NCBI RefSeq assembly: GCF_001552135.1
Contig: NZ_BCQP01000073.1
Span: 1-61,642 of the forward strand
From: Actinomadura chibensis NBRC 106107
Lineage (GTDB): Bacteria; Actinomycetota; Actinomycetes; Streptosporangiales; Streptosporangiaceae
DNA: 61,642 nucleotides
Direction of reading: 5' to 3'
In this document: positions 27,125-34,559 of the stretch, piece after piece
How the letters are laid out: each line of letters begins with the position of its first letter
Numbering within the stretch: the stretch's first letter is position 1
Position numbers and translations under genes: made by a program
Notes under the pieces: generated by a model
Database searches by the model: none
Told to the model about the DNA's origin: nothing
The model's input: only the letters and a program-made list of their open reading frames with translations

Positions 27125-27847
27125 CTATCCGGCCGTTTCGTCCCATTCGGTGGGGAGCGGGGCCGCGTCCGGCGCGACCCGCTTCACGATCTCGTTCAGG
27201 ACGGTCCGGACGTACGGCTCGCCGACCCACAGGTGCTTGGCGTTCGGCACCGCGACCACCTCGGCCTGCGGGACGCGCTTGAACCGCTCCCGCGCCTCGT
27301 CCGGCCGCAGGTAGTCGTCGAACTCGGGGACGAGCGCGAGGACCGGGCGCCCGTCGGCGGCCCACGCGTCCAGGTCGGCGTCGGTGGCGCGGTGCAGCGG
27401 CGGGGACAGCAGGATCGCGCCCTCCACCAGCGGGTCGCGCCCCCACTTCAGCGCCAGCTCGGTGCCGAACGACCAGCCGAGCAGCCACGGGCGCGGCAGG
27501 TCGTGGTACTCGGTGTACTCCAGCGCGGCGGCCACGTCGAACCGCTCGGTCTCGCCCTCGCCGAACTCGCCCTGGCTGGTGCCGCGCGCCGACGTCGTCC
27601 CGCGCGTGTTGAACCGCAGCACCGCGAGCCCGGCGAGCGCGGGCAGCCGGTAGGACGCCTTGCGCAGGACGTGGCTGTCCATCATGCCCTCGGCGGTGGG
27701 CAGCGGGTGCAGGCAGACGAGCGTCGCGGCCGGCGGCCGGTCCGGCGGCAGCGCCAGCTCGCCGACGAGCTCCAGCCCGTCGGAGGTGTGCAGCGTGATC
27801 TCCTCGCGCCGCGCCGGCAGCACCGTCGCCGCCCTGATCTCCGGCAT
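27125..27847 (-). CDS. Alpha/beta hydrolase (dienelactone hydrolase-like)
   Basis: A 240-residue protein. The sequence LVCLHPLPTAEGMMDSHVL is near the oxyanion site, the nucleophile Ser is in LGWSFGTE, the acid is probably in PEFDDYLRPDE, and the His is in NAKHLW. This matches the KANL3/Tex30-like group of small bacterial hydrolases. The role is unknown. It is read in the same direction as the zinc-motif protein upstream (36-nt gap) and the hydrolase downstream. Confidence 0.82.
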   Translation of the reverse strand: MPEIRAATVLPARREEITLHTSDGLELVGELALPPDRPPAATLVCLHPLPTAEGMMDSHVLRKASYRLPALAGLAVLRFNTRGTTSARGTSQGEFGEGETERFDVAAALEYTEYHDLPRPWLLGWSFGTELALKWGRDPLVEGAILLSPPLHRATDADLDAWAADGRPVLALVPEFDDYLRPDEARERFKRVPQAEVVAVPNAKHLWVGEPYVRTVLNEIVKRVAPDAAPLPTEWDETAG

Positions 27848-27883
27848 GGGTCTCCTTACCTCGGGGGTGCTCGCGGGGGTTGC

Positions 27884-28198
27884 TCAGTAGCGGGGGGCGT
27901 TCCGGCCGCGCAGGACGCGCGGCGAGCGCCGGGCGCGGGCCCGCCAGCAGGGGCGGTGCCAGTGCCGCCGGTCATCGCCGCCGCGGTCGTCGGTCCGCCA
28001 GGCGACGACGTGCGCGACGCCGGGCGGGATCTCCTGGTCGCAGCCCGGGCACCGGTACGCCTTCACCGCGCCGGACCCGGAGACGGACCGGACGACCCAC
28101 TCCCCGTCCGGCGCGTCCTCGGTCTCCTGAGCCCACGCCCCACCACCGCCCGCACGCGAAGGCCCGGACTCGGCACGGCGGTTCTTGCGGGGGCTCAT
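27884..28198 (-). CDS. Small conserved actinobacterial protein with zinc-finger-like motif
   Basis: A 104-residue protein, basic at both ends, with a conserved core: GEWVVRSVSGSGAVKAYRC, then CPGCDQEIPPGVAHVVAW, then RRHWHRPCWRAR. The three Cys and the clustered His residues could bind one zinc ion. Streptomyces homologues are annotated only as hypothetical or loosely as ATP/GTP-binding proteins, which the sequence does not support. It sits 52 nt downstream of the dehydrogenase gene and ahead of the hydrolases. Confidence 0.75.
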   Translation of the reverse strand: MSPRKNRRAESGPSRAGGGGAWAQETEDAPDGEWVVRSVSGSGAVKAYRCPGCDQEIPPGVAHVVAWRTDDRGGDDRRHWHRPCWRARARRSPRVLRGRNAPRY

Positions 28199-28222
28199 GC
28201 CTCCAGGATATGGGCCCGTGAC

Positions 28223-28250
28223 GGGGGTTCCAGGGGGTCGTCTCCCTGGG
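28223..28250. repeat. Hairpin repeat, copy 1
   Basis: A 28-bp element: GGGGGTT followed by an 8-bp stem (CCAGGGGG with CTCCCTGG) around a TCGT loop. It directly abuts the stop of the minus-strand dehydrogenase gene at 28251. A second copy at 32503-32530 keeps the stem with compensating changes. It may be a terminator or a small dispersed repeat. Confidence 0.6.
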
Positions 28251-29825
28251 CTAAGCGCGCAACCGCTTGGCTGCGGTCGCGTGTTCGGTGAGGAGGGGGT
28301 CGGGGGCCAGGGACGGGTCGCGGGTTTCGGTGTGGAGGGCGGTCAGGACGGTGACGGCGCGGTCGAGGCCGAGGCGGTCCAGGTCGGCGATCGGGCCGGA
28401 CGGGTAGCCGCAGCCGAGCGTCATCGCCGCGTCGATCGAGTCGGCGTCGGCGTATCCGGCGCCGAGCATGGCGGCGGCGTCGTTCAGGTAGGGGAAGCGG
28501 AGCGCGTCGACGATGAACCCGGCGCGGTCGCGGCAGCGGACGGCGGTGAGCCCGAGGCGGCGGACGGCGTCCAGCGCCCGGTCGGCGACGTCGGGGGCGG
28601 TGGCGACGGTGACGGCGATCTCGGCGAGCGTCCCCGCCGGGTCGGGCAGGCTCAGCCCGACGACGTCGGCGGGACGGCCGACCGCCATCGCCTGCCCGAT
28701 CACCGAGCCGCCGGTGGAGGTGACGGCGAGCGGCGTGCCCGGCTTCGCGGCCCGCGCGGCGGCGGACAGCAGCGCGCGGCCCGCCTCGGCGTCCTCGGCG
28801 GCCTCCACGATGAGCTCGCAGCTCGCGAGGTCGGCGGCGGAGTCGCGGACGGGCGCGCCCGCGCGCTCGCACAGCGCGGCGACGGCGTCCGCGAGCGGGC
28901 CGACGCCGACGACGCCGACGACCGGCGGCGGCCCGGACGGCGCCGCGGGCGCGTCGGCCGCCGTGCCGTCGTGCGGGTAGAAGCCGCGCCCGGTCTTGCG
29001 GCCCAGCAGCCCGGCCGTGACGAGCTCGCGGAGCAGCGGGGACGCGGCGTGCCGCCGCTCCCGGGTCTCGGCGTGGATCGCGTCGAGCACGCCCTGGCAG
29101 GTGTCGAGGCCGATCAGGTCCATGAGGGTGAACGGGCCCATCGGCAGCCCGGCCCCGGCCGTCATCGCGGCGTCGATGTCGTCGCGGGTCGCGTGCCCGG
29201 ACTCCAGCATGGCCACGGCCTGGTTCAGGTAGCCGAACAGCAGCCGGTTCGCGACGAACCCGGCGCGGTCGCCGACCGTCACGGGCGTCTTGCCGAGCGC
29301 CTCGACGAGCCCGGCGACGCGGGCGACGGCGTCCGGCTCGGTGAGCACGGTCCGGATGACCTCGACCAGCTTCATCACCGGCGCCGGGTTGAAGAAGTGC
29401 ACCCCGACGATCTTGGTGGGACGGCCGGTGCTCACCGCGATGTCGGTGACCGAGAGCGACGAGGTGTTGGTGGCGAGGACGGCGTCGTCCCGGCACACGC
29501 GGTCCAGCTCGGCGAACACGCGGCGCTTCAGGTCGAGCCGCTCCGGGACGGCCTCGATCACGAGGTCGCAGTCGCCCAGCTCGGCGAAGTCGACGGAAAG
29601 GACGGTCCGGCCGAGGATCTCGCGCTGCGCCTCCTCGGTGAGCCGCCCGCGCCTGACCGCGCGTCCGGTGGAGACCTCCAGGTGGCCGCGGCCGCGGTCC
29701 AGCGCGTCCTGGTCCACCTCGACGCCGACGACGGCGAGCCCGCCGCGGGCCAGCACCTCGGCGATGCCCGCGCCCATCGTCCCCAGTCCGACTACCCCGA
29801 CCCTGCTGAACGAACTCTCGGTCAT
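28251..29825 (-). CDS. 3-hydroxyacyl-CoA dehydrogenase with duplicated C-terminal domains
   Basis: A 524-residue enzyme that oxidises 3-hydroxyacyl-CoA. The N-terminal Rossmann domain has VGLGTMGAGIAEVLARGG and the catalytic His region VGVHFFNPAPVMKLVEVI. A C-terminal dehydrogenase domain follows (RAGFVANRLLFGYLNQA, MGPFTLMDLIGLDT). The remaining 230 residues look like a second, degenerate Rossmann domain (VGVVGVGPLADAV) plus another C-terminal domain (RAGFIVDALRFPYLND, PSGPIADLDRLGLD). This double architecture is known in PaaH-like enzymes of phenylacetate or butyryl metabolism. It is divergent from the LLM oxidoreductase. Confidence 0.9.
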   Translation of the reverse strand: MTESSFSRVGVVGLGTMGAGIAEVLARGGLAVVGVEVDQDALDRGRGHLEVSTGRAVRRGRLTEEAQREILGRTVLSVDFAELGDCDLVIEAVPERLDLKRRVFAELDRVCRDDAVLATNTSSLSVTDIAVSTGRPTKIVGVHFFNPAPVMKLVEVIRTVLTEPDAVARVAGLVEALGKTPVTVGDRAGFVANRLLFGYLNQAVAMLESGHATRDDIDAAMTAGAGLPMGPFTLMDLIGLDTCQGVLDAIHAETRERRHAASPLLRELVTAGLLGRKTGRGFYPHDGTAADAPAAPSGPPPVVGVVGVGPLADAVAALCERAGAPVRDSAADLASCELIVEAAEDAEAGRALLSAAARAAKPGTPLAVTSTGGSVIGQAMAVGRPADVVGLSLPDPAGTLAEIAVTVATAPDVADRALDAVRRLGLTAVRCRDRAGFIVDALRFPYLNDAAAMLGAGYADADSIDAAMTLGCGYPSGPIADLDRLGLDRAVTVLTALHTETRDPSLAPDPLLTEHATAAKRLRA

Positions 29826-29881
29826 GGAGGGCAGTCTCGCAGAGCGGCGGCGCGCCCTCGATCCCGGGTAGGACGGGGAGC

Positions 29882-30868
29882 GTGCGCCTCGGAATCTTCC
29901 TTCTCGCCGCCCGTTTCCCCGGTCAGGACGACGCCGCCGCCCTGGCCCGCACCGTCGAGGCCGCCGTCGCCGCCGAGCGCGCCGGGTTCGACGACGTCTG
30001 GCTGGCCGAGCACCATTTCATGTCGTACGGGGTGGTGCCGTCGGCGACCGTCCTCGCCGGGCACCTGCTCGGCGTCACCGCGCGGGTCGGGGTCGGGACG
30101 GCGGTGAGCGTCCTGTCCAGCCAGCACCCGGTGGCGGTGGCCGAGCAGGCGGCGATGCTGTCGCTGCTGTCCGGCGGCCGGTTCCAGCTCGGGGTCGGGC
30201 GCGGCGGCCCCTGGCGCGAGCTGGAGGTGTTCGGCACCGGCCTGCCCCGCTACGAGCGCGGCTTCGCCGAGTCGCTCGACCTGCTGCTGGCGTGGCTGCG
30301 GTCGGACCGGCTCGCCTGGTCCGGCGAAGAGTTCCGGTTCCGGGAGGTGCCGGTCGTGCCGCGCGCCGCCGTCCCGCCGCCGGTGACGGTCGCGTGCACG
30401 TCGCCCGCGACGGAGCGGCTGGCCGCCGAGCGCGGGCTGCCGATGCTCCTCGGCATGCACGTCGGGCCGGAGGAGAAGGCCGCCGCCGTCGCCCGGCACG
30501 GGCTGCCGGACCTCCCGCACGTCTCCGCGCACGTCGCCCAGGTCGCGGACACGCGCGAGCGGGCCGTGCGCACGCTGATGGCGGAGATGCCGCGCTGGCT
30601 CGGCCCCGGCCTGGACGGCTACGTCGCCGTCGACGACCGTCCGCGCCCGCCGCGCGACCCCGTCGGCTACACGCGCCGCATGTGCGACCTGCATCCGGTC
30701 GGCTCGCCGGACGACTGCGTCGAGTCGCTCGTCACGGCCGCCGAGCGCACCGGCGTCCGGCGGCTGATCCTGCTGGTCGAGGGCGCCGGGTCGCGCGGCG
30801 CCACGCTGGACAACATCGCCCGGCTCGGCGCGGACGTCCTGCCGAAGGTCCGGGCCGCCCTCGCGTGA
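29882..30868 (+). CDS. LLM class (luciferase-like) flavin-dependent oxidoreductase
   Basis: A 328-residue TIM-barrel protein of the bacterial luciferase family. The typical segments are DDVWLAEHHFMSYG, VGVGTAVSVLSSQHPVAVAE, GGRFQLGVGRG and a C-terminal region ending in LGADVLPKVR. Such enzymes use FMN or F420; nothing here separates the two. The start is GTG at 29882, 56 nt from the divergent dehydrogenase. A strong hairpin follows the stop. The substrate is unknown. Confidence 0.88.
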   Translation: MRLGIFLLAARFPGQDDAAALARTVEAAVAAERAGFDDVWLAEHHFMSYGVVPSATVLAGHLLGVTARVGVGTAVSVLSSQHPVAVAEQAAMLSLLSGGRFQLGVGRGGPWRELEVFGTGLPRYERGFAESLDLLLAWLRSDRLAWSGEEFRFREVPVVPRAAVPPPVTVACTSPATERLAAERGLPMLLGMHVGPEEKAAAVARHGLPDLPHVSAHVAQVADTRERAVRTLMAEMPRWLGPGLDGYVAVDDRPRPPRDPVGYTRRMCDLHPVGSPDDCVESLVTAAERTGVRRLILLVEGAGSRGATLDNIARLGADVLPKVRAALA

Positions 30869-30870
30869 AA

Positions 30871-30900
30871 GGGCGCGGCGCGCCGAAGCGCGCCGCGCCC
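30871..30900 (+). terminator. Terminator hairpin after the LLM oxidoreductase gene
   Basis: GGGCGCGGCGCGC (30871-30883), a CGAA tetraloop and GCGCGCCGCGCCC (30888-30900) make a perfect 13-bp stem 3 nt beyond the stop. It also lies just past the convergent SCO5389-type gene, so it may serve both. Confidence 0.85.
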
Positions 30901-30916
30901 CCCGGGCGACGGCGGG

Positions 30917-31303
30917 TCAGCAGTCGCGCAACTCCGGGGACTGGTTGAGGATCTGCTCGCGGGCGGTCACGAACGCGCGGTAGGTGTCGGACGCGCCGTC
31001 GGGGAAGACGGCGACGCGGTGGCAGTTCTGGAAGGCCAGCCGCACGCCGAACCAGCGCTCCAGCGCGCCGCGCATGGCGTCGCTCGCGAGCACCCTGAGC
31101 AGTTGGCCGCGGGCCTGCTCGTCCGGCGGCGGCGTCGTGTTGTCGGCGAACTCGCCGCCGTCCACGTGCAGCCGGGCCACCAGGCCGCTGATCATGTCCC
31201 ACGCGTAGGGCAGGGACGTCCGCACGCACTCGACGAACGCCGCGTCGTCGACCTCGCCCTGCTTCGCCGCCTCCAGGAGTTCCGGGGTCACGTCAAGAGA
31301 CAT
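30917..31303 (-). CDS. SCO5389 family protein
   Basis: A 128-residue protein that matches the conserved actinobacterial family typified by SCO5389. Recognisable segments include MSLDVTPELLEAA, the invariant-looking DNTTPPPDEQARGQLLR, LERWFGVRLAFQNCHRVAVF, and the C-terminus LNQSPELRDC. No function is known. Its neighbourhood with nucS is conserved in Streptomyces, hinting at a shared context, but there is no direct evidence for a role in DNA repair. ATG at 31303 has GGA-type purines just upstream. Confidence 0.85.
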   Translation of the reverse strand: MSLDVTPELLEAAKQGEVDDAAFVECVRTSLPYAWDMISGLVARLHVDGGEFADNTTPPPDEQARGQLLRVLASDAMRGALERWFGVRLAFQNCHRVAVFPDGASDTYRAFVTAREQILNQSPELRDC

Positions 31304-31444
31304 TGCGGGAGTCCTTTCGCTGACGCTGGATGCCCTCGACGCTAACCACGGCCCCCGGAGATTTCCAGGCTTGACAAAGGTTTTCATTCCGCTAGGTGCC
31401 CCGGTTCTGGCCCCGCCGCCAGAGTGGGCGCTTCTCGGCCCCCG

Positions 31445-31471
31445 GCCGCCCCCGGACGGGCCGGGGGCGGC
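31445..31471 (-). terminator. Terminator hairpin after small basic protein gene 1
   Basis: GCCGCCCCCGG (31445-31455) and CCGGGGGCGGC (31461-31471) form a perfect 11-bp stem with a 5-nt loop, directly adjoining the stop codon of the tiny gene at 31472. Its presence supports that gene being a real transcription unit. Confidence 0.75.
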
Positions 31472-31663
31472 TCAGCGGGCGGTCGCGGCGTCCCGGCCGG
31501 CGGCGCGGCGCCGGCGCGGCGGCCGGGCGGTCCGCTCGGCGAGCTCCGCCCAGTACTCGCGGGCCCGCCGCGCCAGCCGCGCGTCGCGCGCGGCCCGGGC
31601 CTCGGCCCGCAGGTCGCGGGCGCGCTCGCGGCTGATCGATCGCATGATGTCGTGGTGGTACAC
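31472..31663 (-). CDS. Small basic helical protein 1 (paralogue of the one at 37450)
   Basis: A 63-residue Arg/Ala-rich protein, probably one long amphipathic helix (RARDLRAEARAARDARLARR) with a basic tail. The start is GTG at 31663, because GGAGG lies 4 nt upstream and gives a MYHHDIM-type N-terminus; the in-frame ATG at 31645 lacks a site. The pattern R..DLR.EA..AR..R.A matches the 36-residue protein encoded at 37450. Both genes follow nearly the same 41-bp upstream element, and this one ends in a strong hairpin. Many tiny actinobacterial proteins look like this; their function is unknown, and nucleic-acid or membrane binding are both possible. Confidence 0.6.
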   Translation of the reverse strand: MYHHDIMRSISRERARDLRAEARAARDARLARRAREYWAELAERTARPPRRRRAAGRDAATAR

Positions 31664-31719
31664 GGTTCCTCCCAGATCCCCCCACCGGGCCAAACCGCAT
31701 GGCCCGACATCCAAGAGAC

Positions 31720-31760
31720 TCGTCCTAAGGCCCCCTCCCCCACATCGGCATGACGCCTTA
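31720..31760 (-). promoter_or_regulatory. Conserved 41-bp upstream element, copy 1
   Basis: Read on the minus strand it runs from TAAGGCGTCATGCC to CCTTAGGACGA. It matches the plus-strand copy at 37359-37399 at 37 of 41 positions. Its ends, TAAGGC and GCCTTA, can pair. In both copies the sequence ATGTCGGGCCA follows after exactly 9 nt. It lies between the tiny gene and the divergent nucS gene, so it could affect both. Confidence 0.7.
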
Positions 31761-31797
31761 TATCGGGCACCCGGACGTCTTAGCCGGTCGGCCGCAC

Positions 31798-31811
31798 TAG
31801 GGTTGGTCGGC
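31798..31811 (+). promoter_or_regulatory. -10 box placing nucS on a leaderless transcript
   Basis: TAGGGT at 31798-31803 is a good actinobacterial -10 hexamer ending 8 nt before the nucS GTG, and no Shine-Dalgarno sequence is present. Transcription would begin at or next to the start codon. No clear -35 box is visible. Confidence 0.5.
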
Positions 31812-32492
31812 GTGCGTCTCGTTATCGCCCGCTGCAGCGTCGACTACGCCGGCAAGCTCACCGCCCACCTCCCGATGGCCCCCCGGCTGATCCTCATCAA
31901 GTCGGACGGGAGCGTCAGCGTCCATGCCGACGACCGCGCCTACAAGCCGCTGAACTGGATGAACCCGCCCTGCTCGCTGCGCGAGGAGCCGTTGGAGGAG
32001 GACGGCGCCGTCGCCCGCTGGACGGTCACCCACGGCAAGTCCGGCGAACGGCTCATCCTCACGATCCAGGAGGTCCTGCACGACACCAGCCACGAGCTGG
32101 GCGTCGACCCCGGCCTGCGCAAGGACGGCGTCGAGGCGCACCTCCAGGAGCTGCTGGCCGAGCACATCACCACCCTCGGCGACGGCTGGACGATGATCCG
32201 CCGCGAGTTCCCCACCGCGATCGGCCCCGTCGACATCCTGTGCCGGGACGCCGCGAGCGCCACCGTCGCCATCGAGATCAAGCGGCGCGGCGAGATCGAC
32301 GGCGTCGAGCAGCTCACCCGCTACCTGGAGCTGCTGAACCGCGACCCGCACCTCGCGCCCGTCCGCGGGGTCTTCGCGGCGCAGGAGATCAGGCCGCAGG
32401 CGCGCGTCCTCGCCGCCGACCGCGGCATCGACTGCGTCACCCTCGACTACGACGCGCTGCGCGGCATCGAGCACGAGGGAACCCTCTTCTGA
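31812..32492 (+). CDS. nucS: Endonuclease NucS (non-canonical mismatch repair)
   Basis: A 226-residue protein with the full length and motifs of actinobacterial NucS, which cuts at mismatches in place of MutS/MutL. The N-terminal domain has VRLVIARCSVDYAGKLTAHL and GSVSVHADDRAYKPLNWM. The C-terminal RecB-like nuclease has GPVDILCRD, the catalytic EIKRRGEIDGVEQLTRYLE and a C-terminal Leu/Phe end (GTLF) of the type that contacts the sliding clamp. The GTG at 31812 has no ribosome-binding site but lies just after a -10 box. The divergent tiny gene and its conserved element share the upstream region. Confidence 0.95.
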   Translation: MRLVIARCSVDYAGKLTAHLPMAPRLILIKSDGSVSVHADDRAYKPLNWMNPPCSLREEPLEEDGAVARWTVTHGKSGERLILTIQEVLHDTSHELGVDPGLRKDGVEAHLQELLAEHITTLGDGWTMIRREFPTAIGPVDILCRDAASATVAIEIKRRGEIDGVEQLTRYLELLNRDPHLAPVRGVFAAQEIRPQARVLAADRGIDCVTLDYDALRGIEHEGTLF

Positions 32493-32502
32493 CACCCGTC
32501 GC

Positions 32503-32530
32503 GGGGGTTCCGGGAGGTCGTCCTCCTGGG
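32503..32530. repeat. Hairpin repeat, copy 2
   Basis: GGGGGTT followed by an 8-bp stem (CCGGGAGG with CCTCCTGG, one G-T pair) around a TCGT loop, 10 nt after the nucS stop. Compared with copy 1 at 28223-28250, a G-C pair has become A-T at the same stem position, so the fold is conserved while the sequence changes. Confidence 0.6.
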
Positions 32531-32543
32531 CCAGGATTTCCCC

Positions 32544-32951
32544 ATGACCTTCCAAGCCAGCGGCAGTTTCGAGATAGACGCGTGGGACGCCGGGAAGCCC
32601 TTCGACGAGCGGGGCGGCGCCAAGCTGACCCGGGTCCACGTCGGCAAGACGTTCCACGGCGACCTCGTGGGGACGAGCAGCAGCGAACTGATCACCGTGG
32701 AGTCCGCCGCCGGGCCCGTCGCCTACGTGGGGGTCGAGCACGTCGAGGGCATCCTGCACGGCCGGGAGGGGACGTTCGTCCTGCAGCACAGCGCGGGCAG
32801 CGAGGACGGCACGCCGGACACCCAGTGGCTGCGCTGGCTGATCGTCCCGACGTCCGGCGGCGGGGAGCTCGCGGGCATCCGCGGCGTCGGCCAGATCACC
32901 GTCGGCGCCGACGGCGCGCACACGTGGACTCTGGAGTACACCCTGGACTAG
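32544..32951 (+). CDS. DUF3224 domain protein
   Basis: A 135-residue protein of the DUF3224 family, a small beta-barrel related to dirigent or allene-oxide-cyclase-like folds. Conserved stretches are GTSSSELITVESAAG, GREGTFVLQHSAG and AGIRGVGQI. Members are common in actinobacteria and have no established reaction. The gene is 51 nt downstream of nucS, with the hairpin repeat in between, so it probably has separate or reduced expression. Confidence 0.87.
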   Translation: MTFQASGSFEIDAWDAGKPFDERGGAKLTRVHVGKTFHGDLVGTSSSELITVESAAGPVAYVGVEHVEGILHGREGTFVLQHSAGSEDGTPDTQWLRWLIVPTSGGGELAGIRGVGQITVGADGAHTWTLEYTLD

Positions 32952-33000
32952 GCACGACACGTCGGACATCGGACGAGGCGACGGCCGGTAACGTAGCGGC

Positions 33001-33585
33001 ATGCCCCCCGCCACCACCGACGCGACACGCGAGCGGATCATCGACGCGGCCGCGGACTGCTTCGGCCGCCGCGGCGTGGCCAAGACCACCGTGGAGGACA
33101 TCGCCGCCGCCGCGAAGCTGTCCCGCGCGACCGTGTACCGCAGCGTCACCGGCGGCCGCGAGGAGCTGATCCTCGCGGTGGTCATGCGCGACCTGCGCCG
33201 GTTCCTCGACCGGCTCGCCGAGCGGCTGCGCCGGGAGCGGGCGGTGCCGGACGCGATCGTGGAGGGCACGCTGGACGCCGTCCGGTACGTCCGGGAGGTG
33301 CCGGCGGTCGCGCACTTCCTCGTCCCGGAGGCGGCGGGGCACATGCAGGCGGCCGTGGCCGGGGCGTCGGAGCACGTGCTCGCGCTTTGTTGCGACTACG
33401 TCCGGCCGCACTTCGAGCGGGCGCAGCGGCAGCGGACGCTGCGCCCCGACATCGACGTGGAGGGGACGGTCGAGTTCCTCTTCCGCGTCATCACCTCGCT
33501 GATCGTCATGGACCGGGGCCGCGACGACGACGGGCTGCGCCGCTTCCTGCGCACCTATGTCGTTCCGGTCATCGCGGCGCCATGA
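33001..33585 (+). CDS. TetR family transcriptional regulator
   Basis: A 194-residue repressor-type protein. The N-terminal helix-turn-helix spans about residues 8-55 (RERIIDAAADCFGRRGVAKT and IAAAAKLSRATVYRSV). The C-terminal ligand domain is all-helical and unassigned. Two Cys (ALCCDYV) lie in the ligand domain. It could control the adjacent protease, the aldehyde dehydrogenase or itself; no clear palindrome was seen upstream. It begins 49 nt after the DUF3224 stop. Confidence 0.88.
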   Translation: MPPATTDATRERIIDAAADCFGRRGVAKTTVEDIAAAAKLSRATVYRSVTGGREELILAVVMRDLRRFLDRLAERLRRERAVPDAIVEGTLDAVRYVREVPAVAHFLVPEAAGHMQAAVAGASEHVLALCCDYVRPHFERAQRQRTLRPDIDVEGTVEFLFRVITSLIVMDRGRDDDGLRRFLRTYVVPVIAAP

Positions 33586-33663
33586 CTCCGGGGAGACGGT
33601 AGCTTCCGGAATGGCGGCGAGGATCAGGCGGGACGGCGCTCCCGCGCGGGCGGCGTGGCGAGA

Positions 33664-33697
33664 GGGGCCGGAGACGATGAGGGGCCGGAGACGATGA
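33664..33697 (+). repeat. 17-bp tandem duplication of the M50 protease start region
   Basis: GGGGCCGGAGACGATGA occurs twice head to tail (33664-33680 and 33681-33697). Each copy contains a GGAG ribosome-binding site and an ATG. The first ATG (33677) opens a 6-codon frame, MRGRRR, whose TGA overlaps the second ATG, the start of the protease. Confidence 0.85.
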
Positions 33698-34482
33698 CGG
33701 GTACTGCGCGCGGGACGCGCGGCGGAGCGGCGGTCCGGCCGAGCCCGGTCTTCCTCGTGATCGTGGCGGCGACGGTCCTGTTCGGGCTGATGGCGTGGCG
33801 GTACGGGGAGAACCCGTCCAAGCAGGCGCGGATCGCGCTGTTCGGGTTCGTCCTCGCGGCGTGGATGCTGTCGCTGTGCCTGCACGAGTTCGGGCACGCG
33901 TACATGGCGTACCGGTCGGGCGACCGCAGCGTCGTCGCGAAGGGCTACCTGACGCTGAACCCGCTGAAGTACTCCGACGCGGTGCTGAGCTTCCTGATCC
34001 CGGTCGTGTTCATCATGCTCGGCGGGATCGGCCTGCCGGGCGGCGCGGTCTGGATCGACCGGCACGTCATCCCCGGCCGGATCCGGCACAGCCTGATCTC
34101 GGCGGCGGGGCCGCTGTCGAACGTGCTGTTCGCGATCGTCCTCGCGGCGCTGTATGAGAACTACGCGCACCAGGACCACGGGATCTTCTGGCTGGGCGTG
34201 GCGTTCCTGGCGTTCCTCCAGGTCACGGCCGCCGTGCTGAACCTGCTCCCGATCCCCGGCCTGGACGGCTTCGGGATCATCGAGCCGTACCTGCCGCGCC
34301 GCTGGGCCGACCAGGCCGCGTCCGTCGGCGGCTACGCGTTCCTCATCCTGATCGCGCTGCTCTGGCTCGGACCGATCAACGAGGCGTTCTTCTCCTTCAT
34401 CTACCACATCACGGGCGCGCTGGGCCTCGACGAGCTGCCGATCCAGGTCGGGCATTCCCTGTTCCGGTGGTGGAACAACTGA
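33694..34482 (+). CDS. Site-2 protease family (M50) membrane metalloprotease
   Basis: A 262-residue polytopic membrane protein. The zinc motif HEFGH (residues 64-68, LCLHEFGHAYMAY) and the third-ligand region LLPIPGLDGFGI near residue 190 are both present, as is AAGPLSNVLFAIVL. This fits the short, PDZ-less S2P group. Substrates may be anti-sigma factors or other membrane proteins, unknown here. The ATG at 33694 was chosen over the in-frame GTG/ATG region upstream because of its GGAG; it is coupled to a 6-codon mini-ORF created by a tandem duplication. Confidence 0.9.
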   Translation: MTGTARGTRGGAAVRPSPVFLVIVAATVLFGLMAWRYGENPSKQARIALFGFVLAAWMLSLCLHEFGHAYMAYRSGDRSVVAKGYLTLNPLKYSDAVLSFLIPVVFIMLGGIGLPGGAVWIDRHVIPGRIRHSLISAAGPLSNVLFAIVLAALYENYAHQDHGIFWLGVAFLAFLQVTAAVLNLLPIPGLDGFGIIEPYLPRRWADQAASVGGYAFLILIALLWLGPINEAFFSFIYHITGALGLDELPIQVGHSLFRWWNN

Positions 34483-34559
34483 GCGGCATAGGGTGGTTTA
34501 CTAGCCAGTACCCCGCCGCAAGCAGTCACTTACGCCAGGCTCCTCCCGGGAGGTCCCGC

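Noticed and set aside
28223..28250. Hairpin repeat considered as an insertion-sequence end
   Set aside because: No transposase, target-site duplication or matching inverted copy nearby; the second copy is a stand-alone hairpin too.
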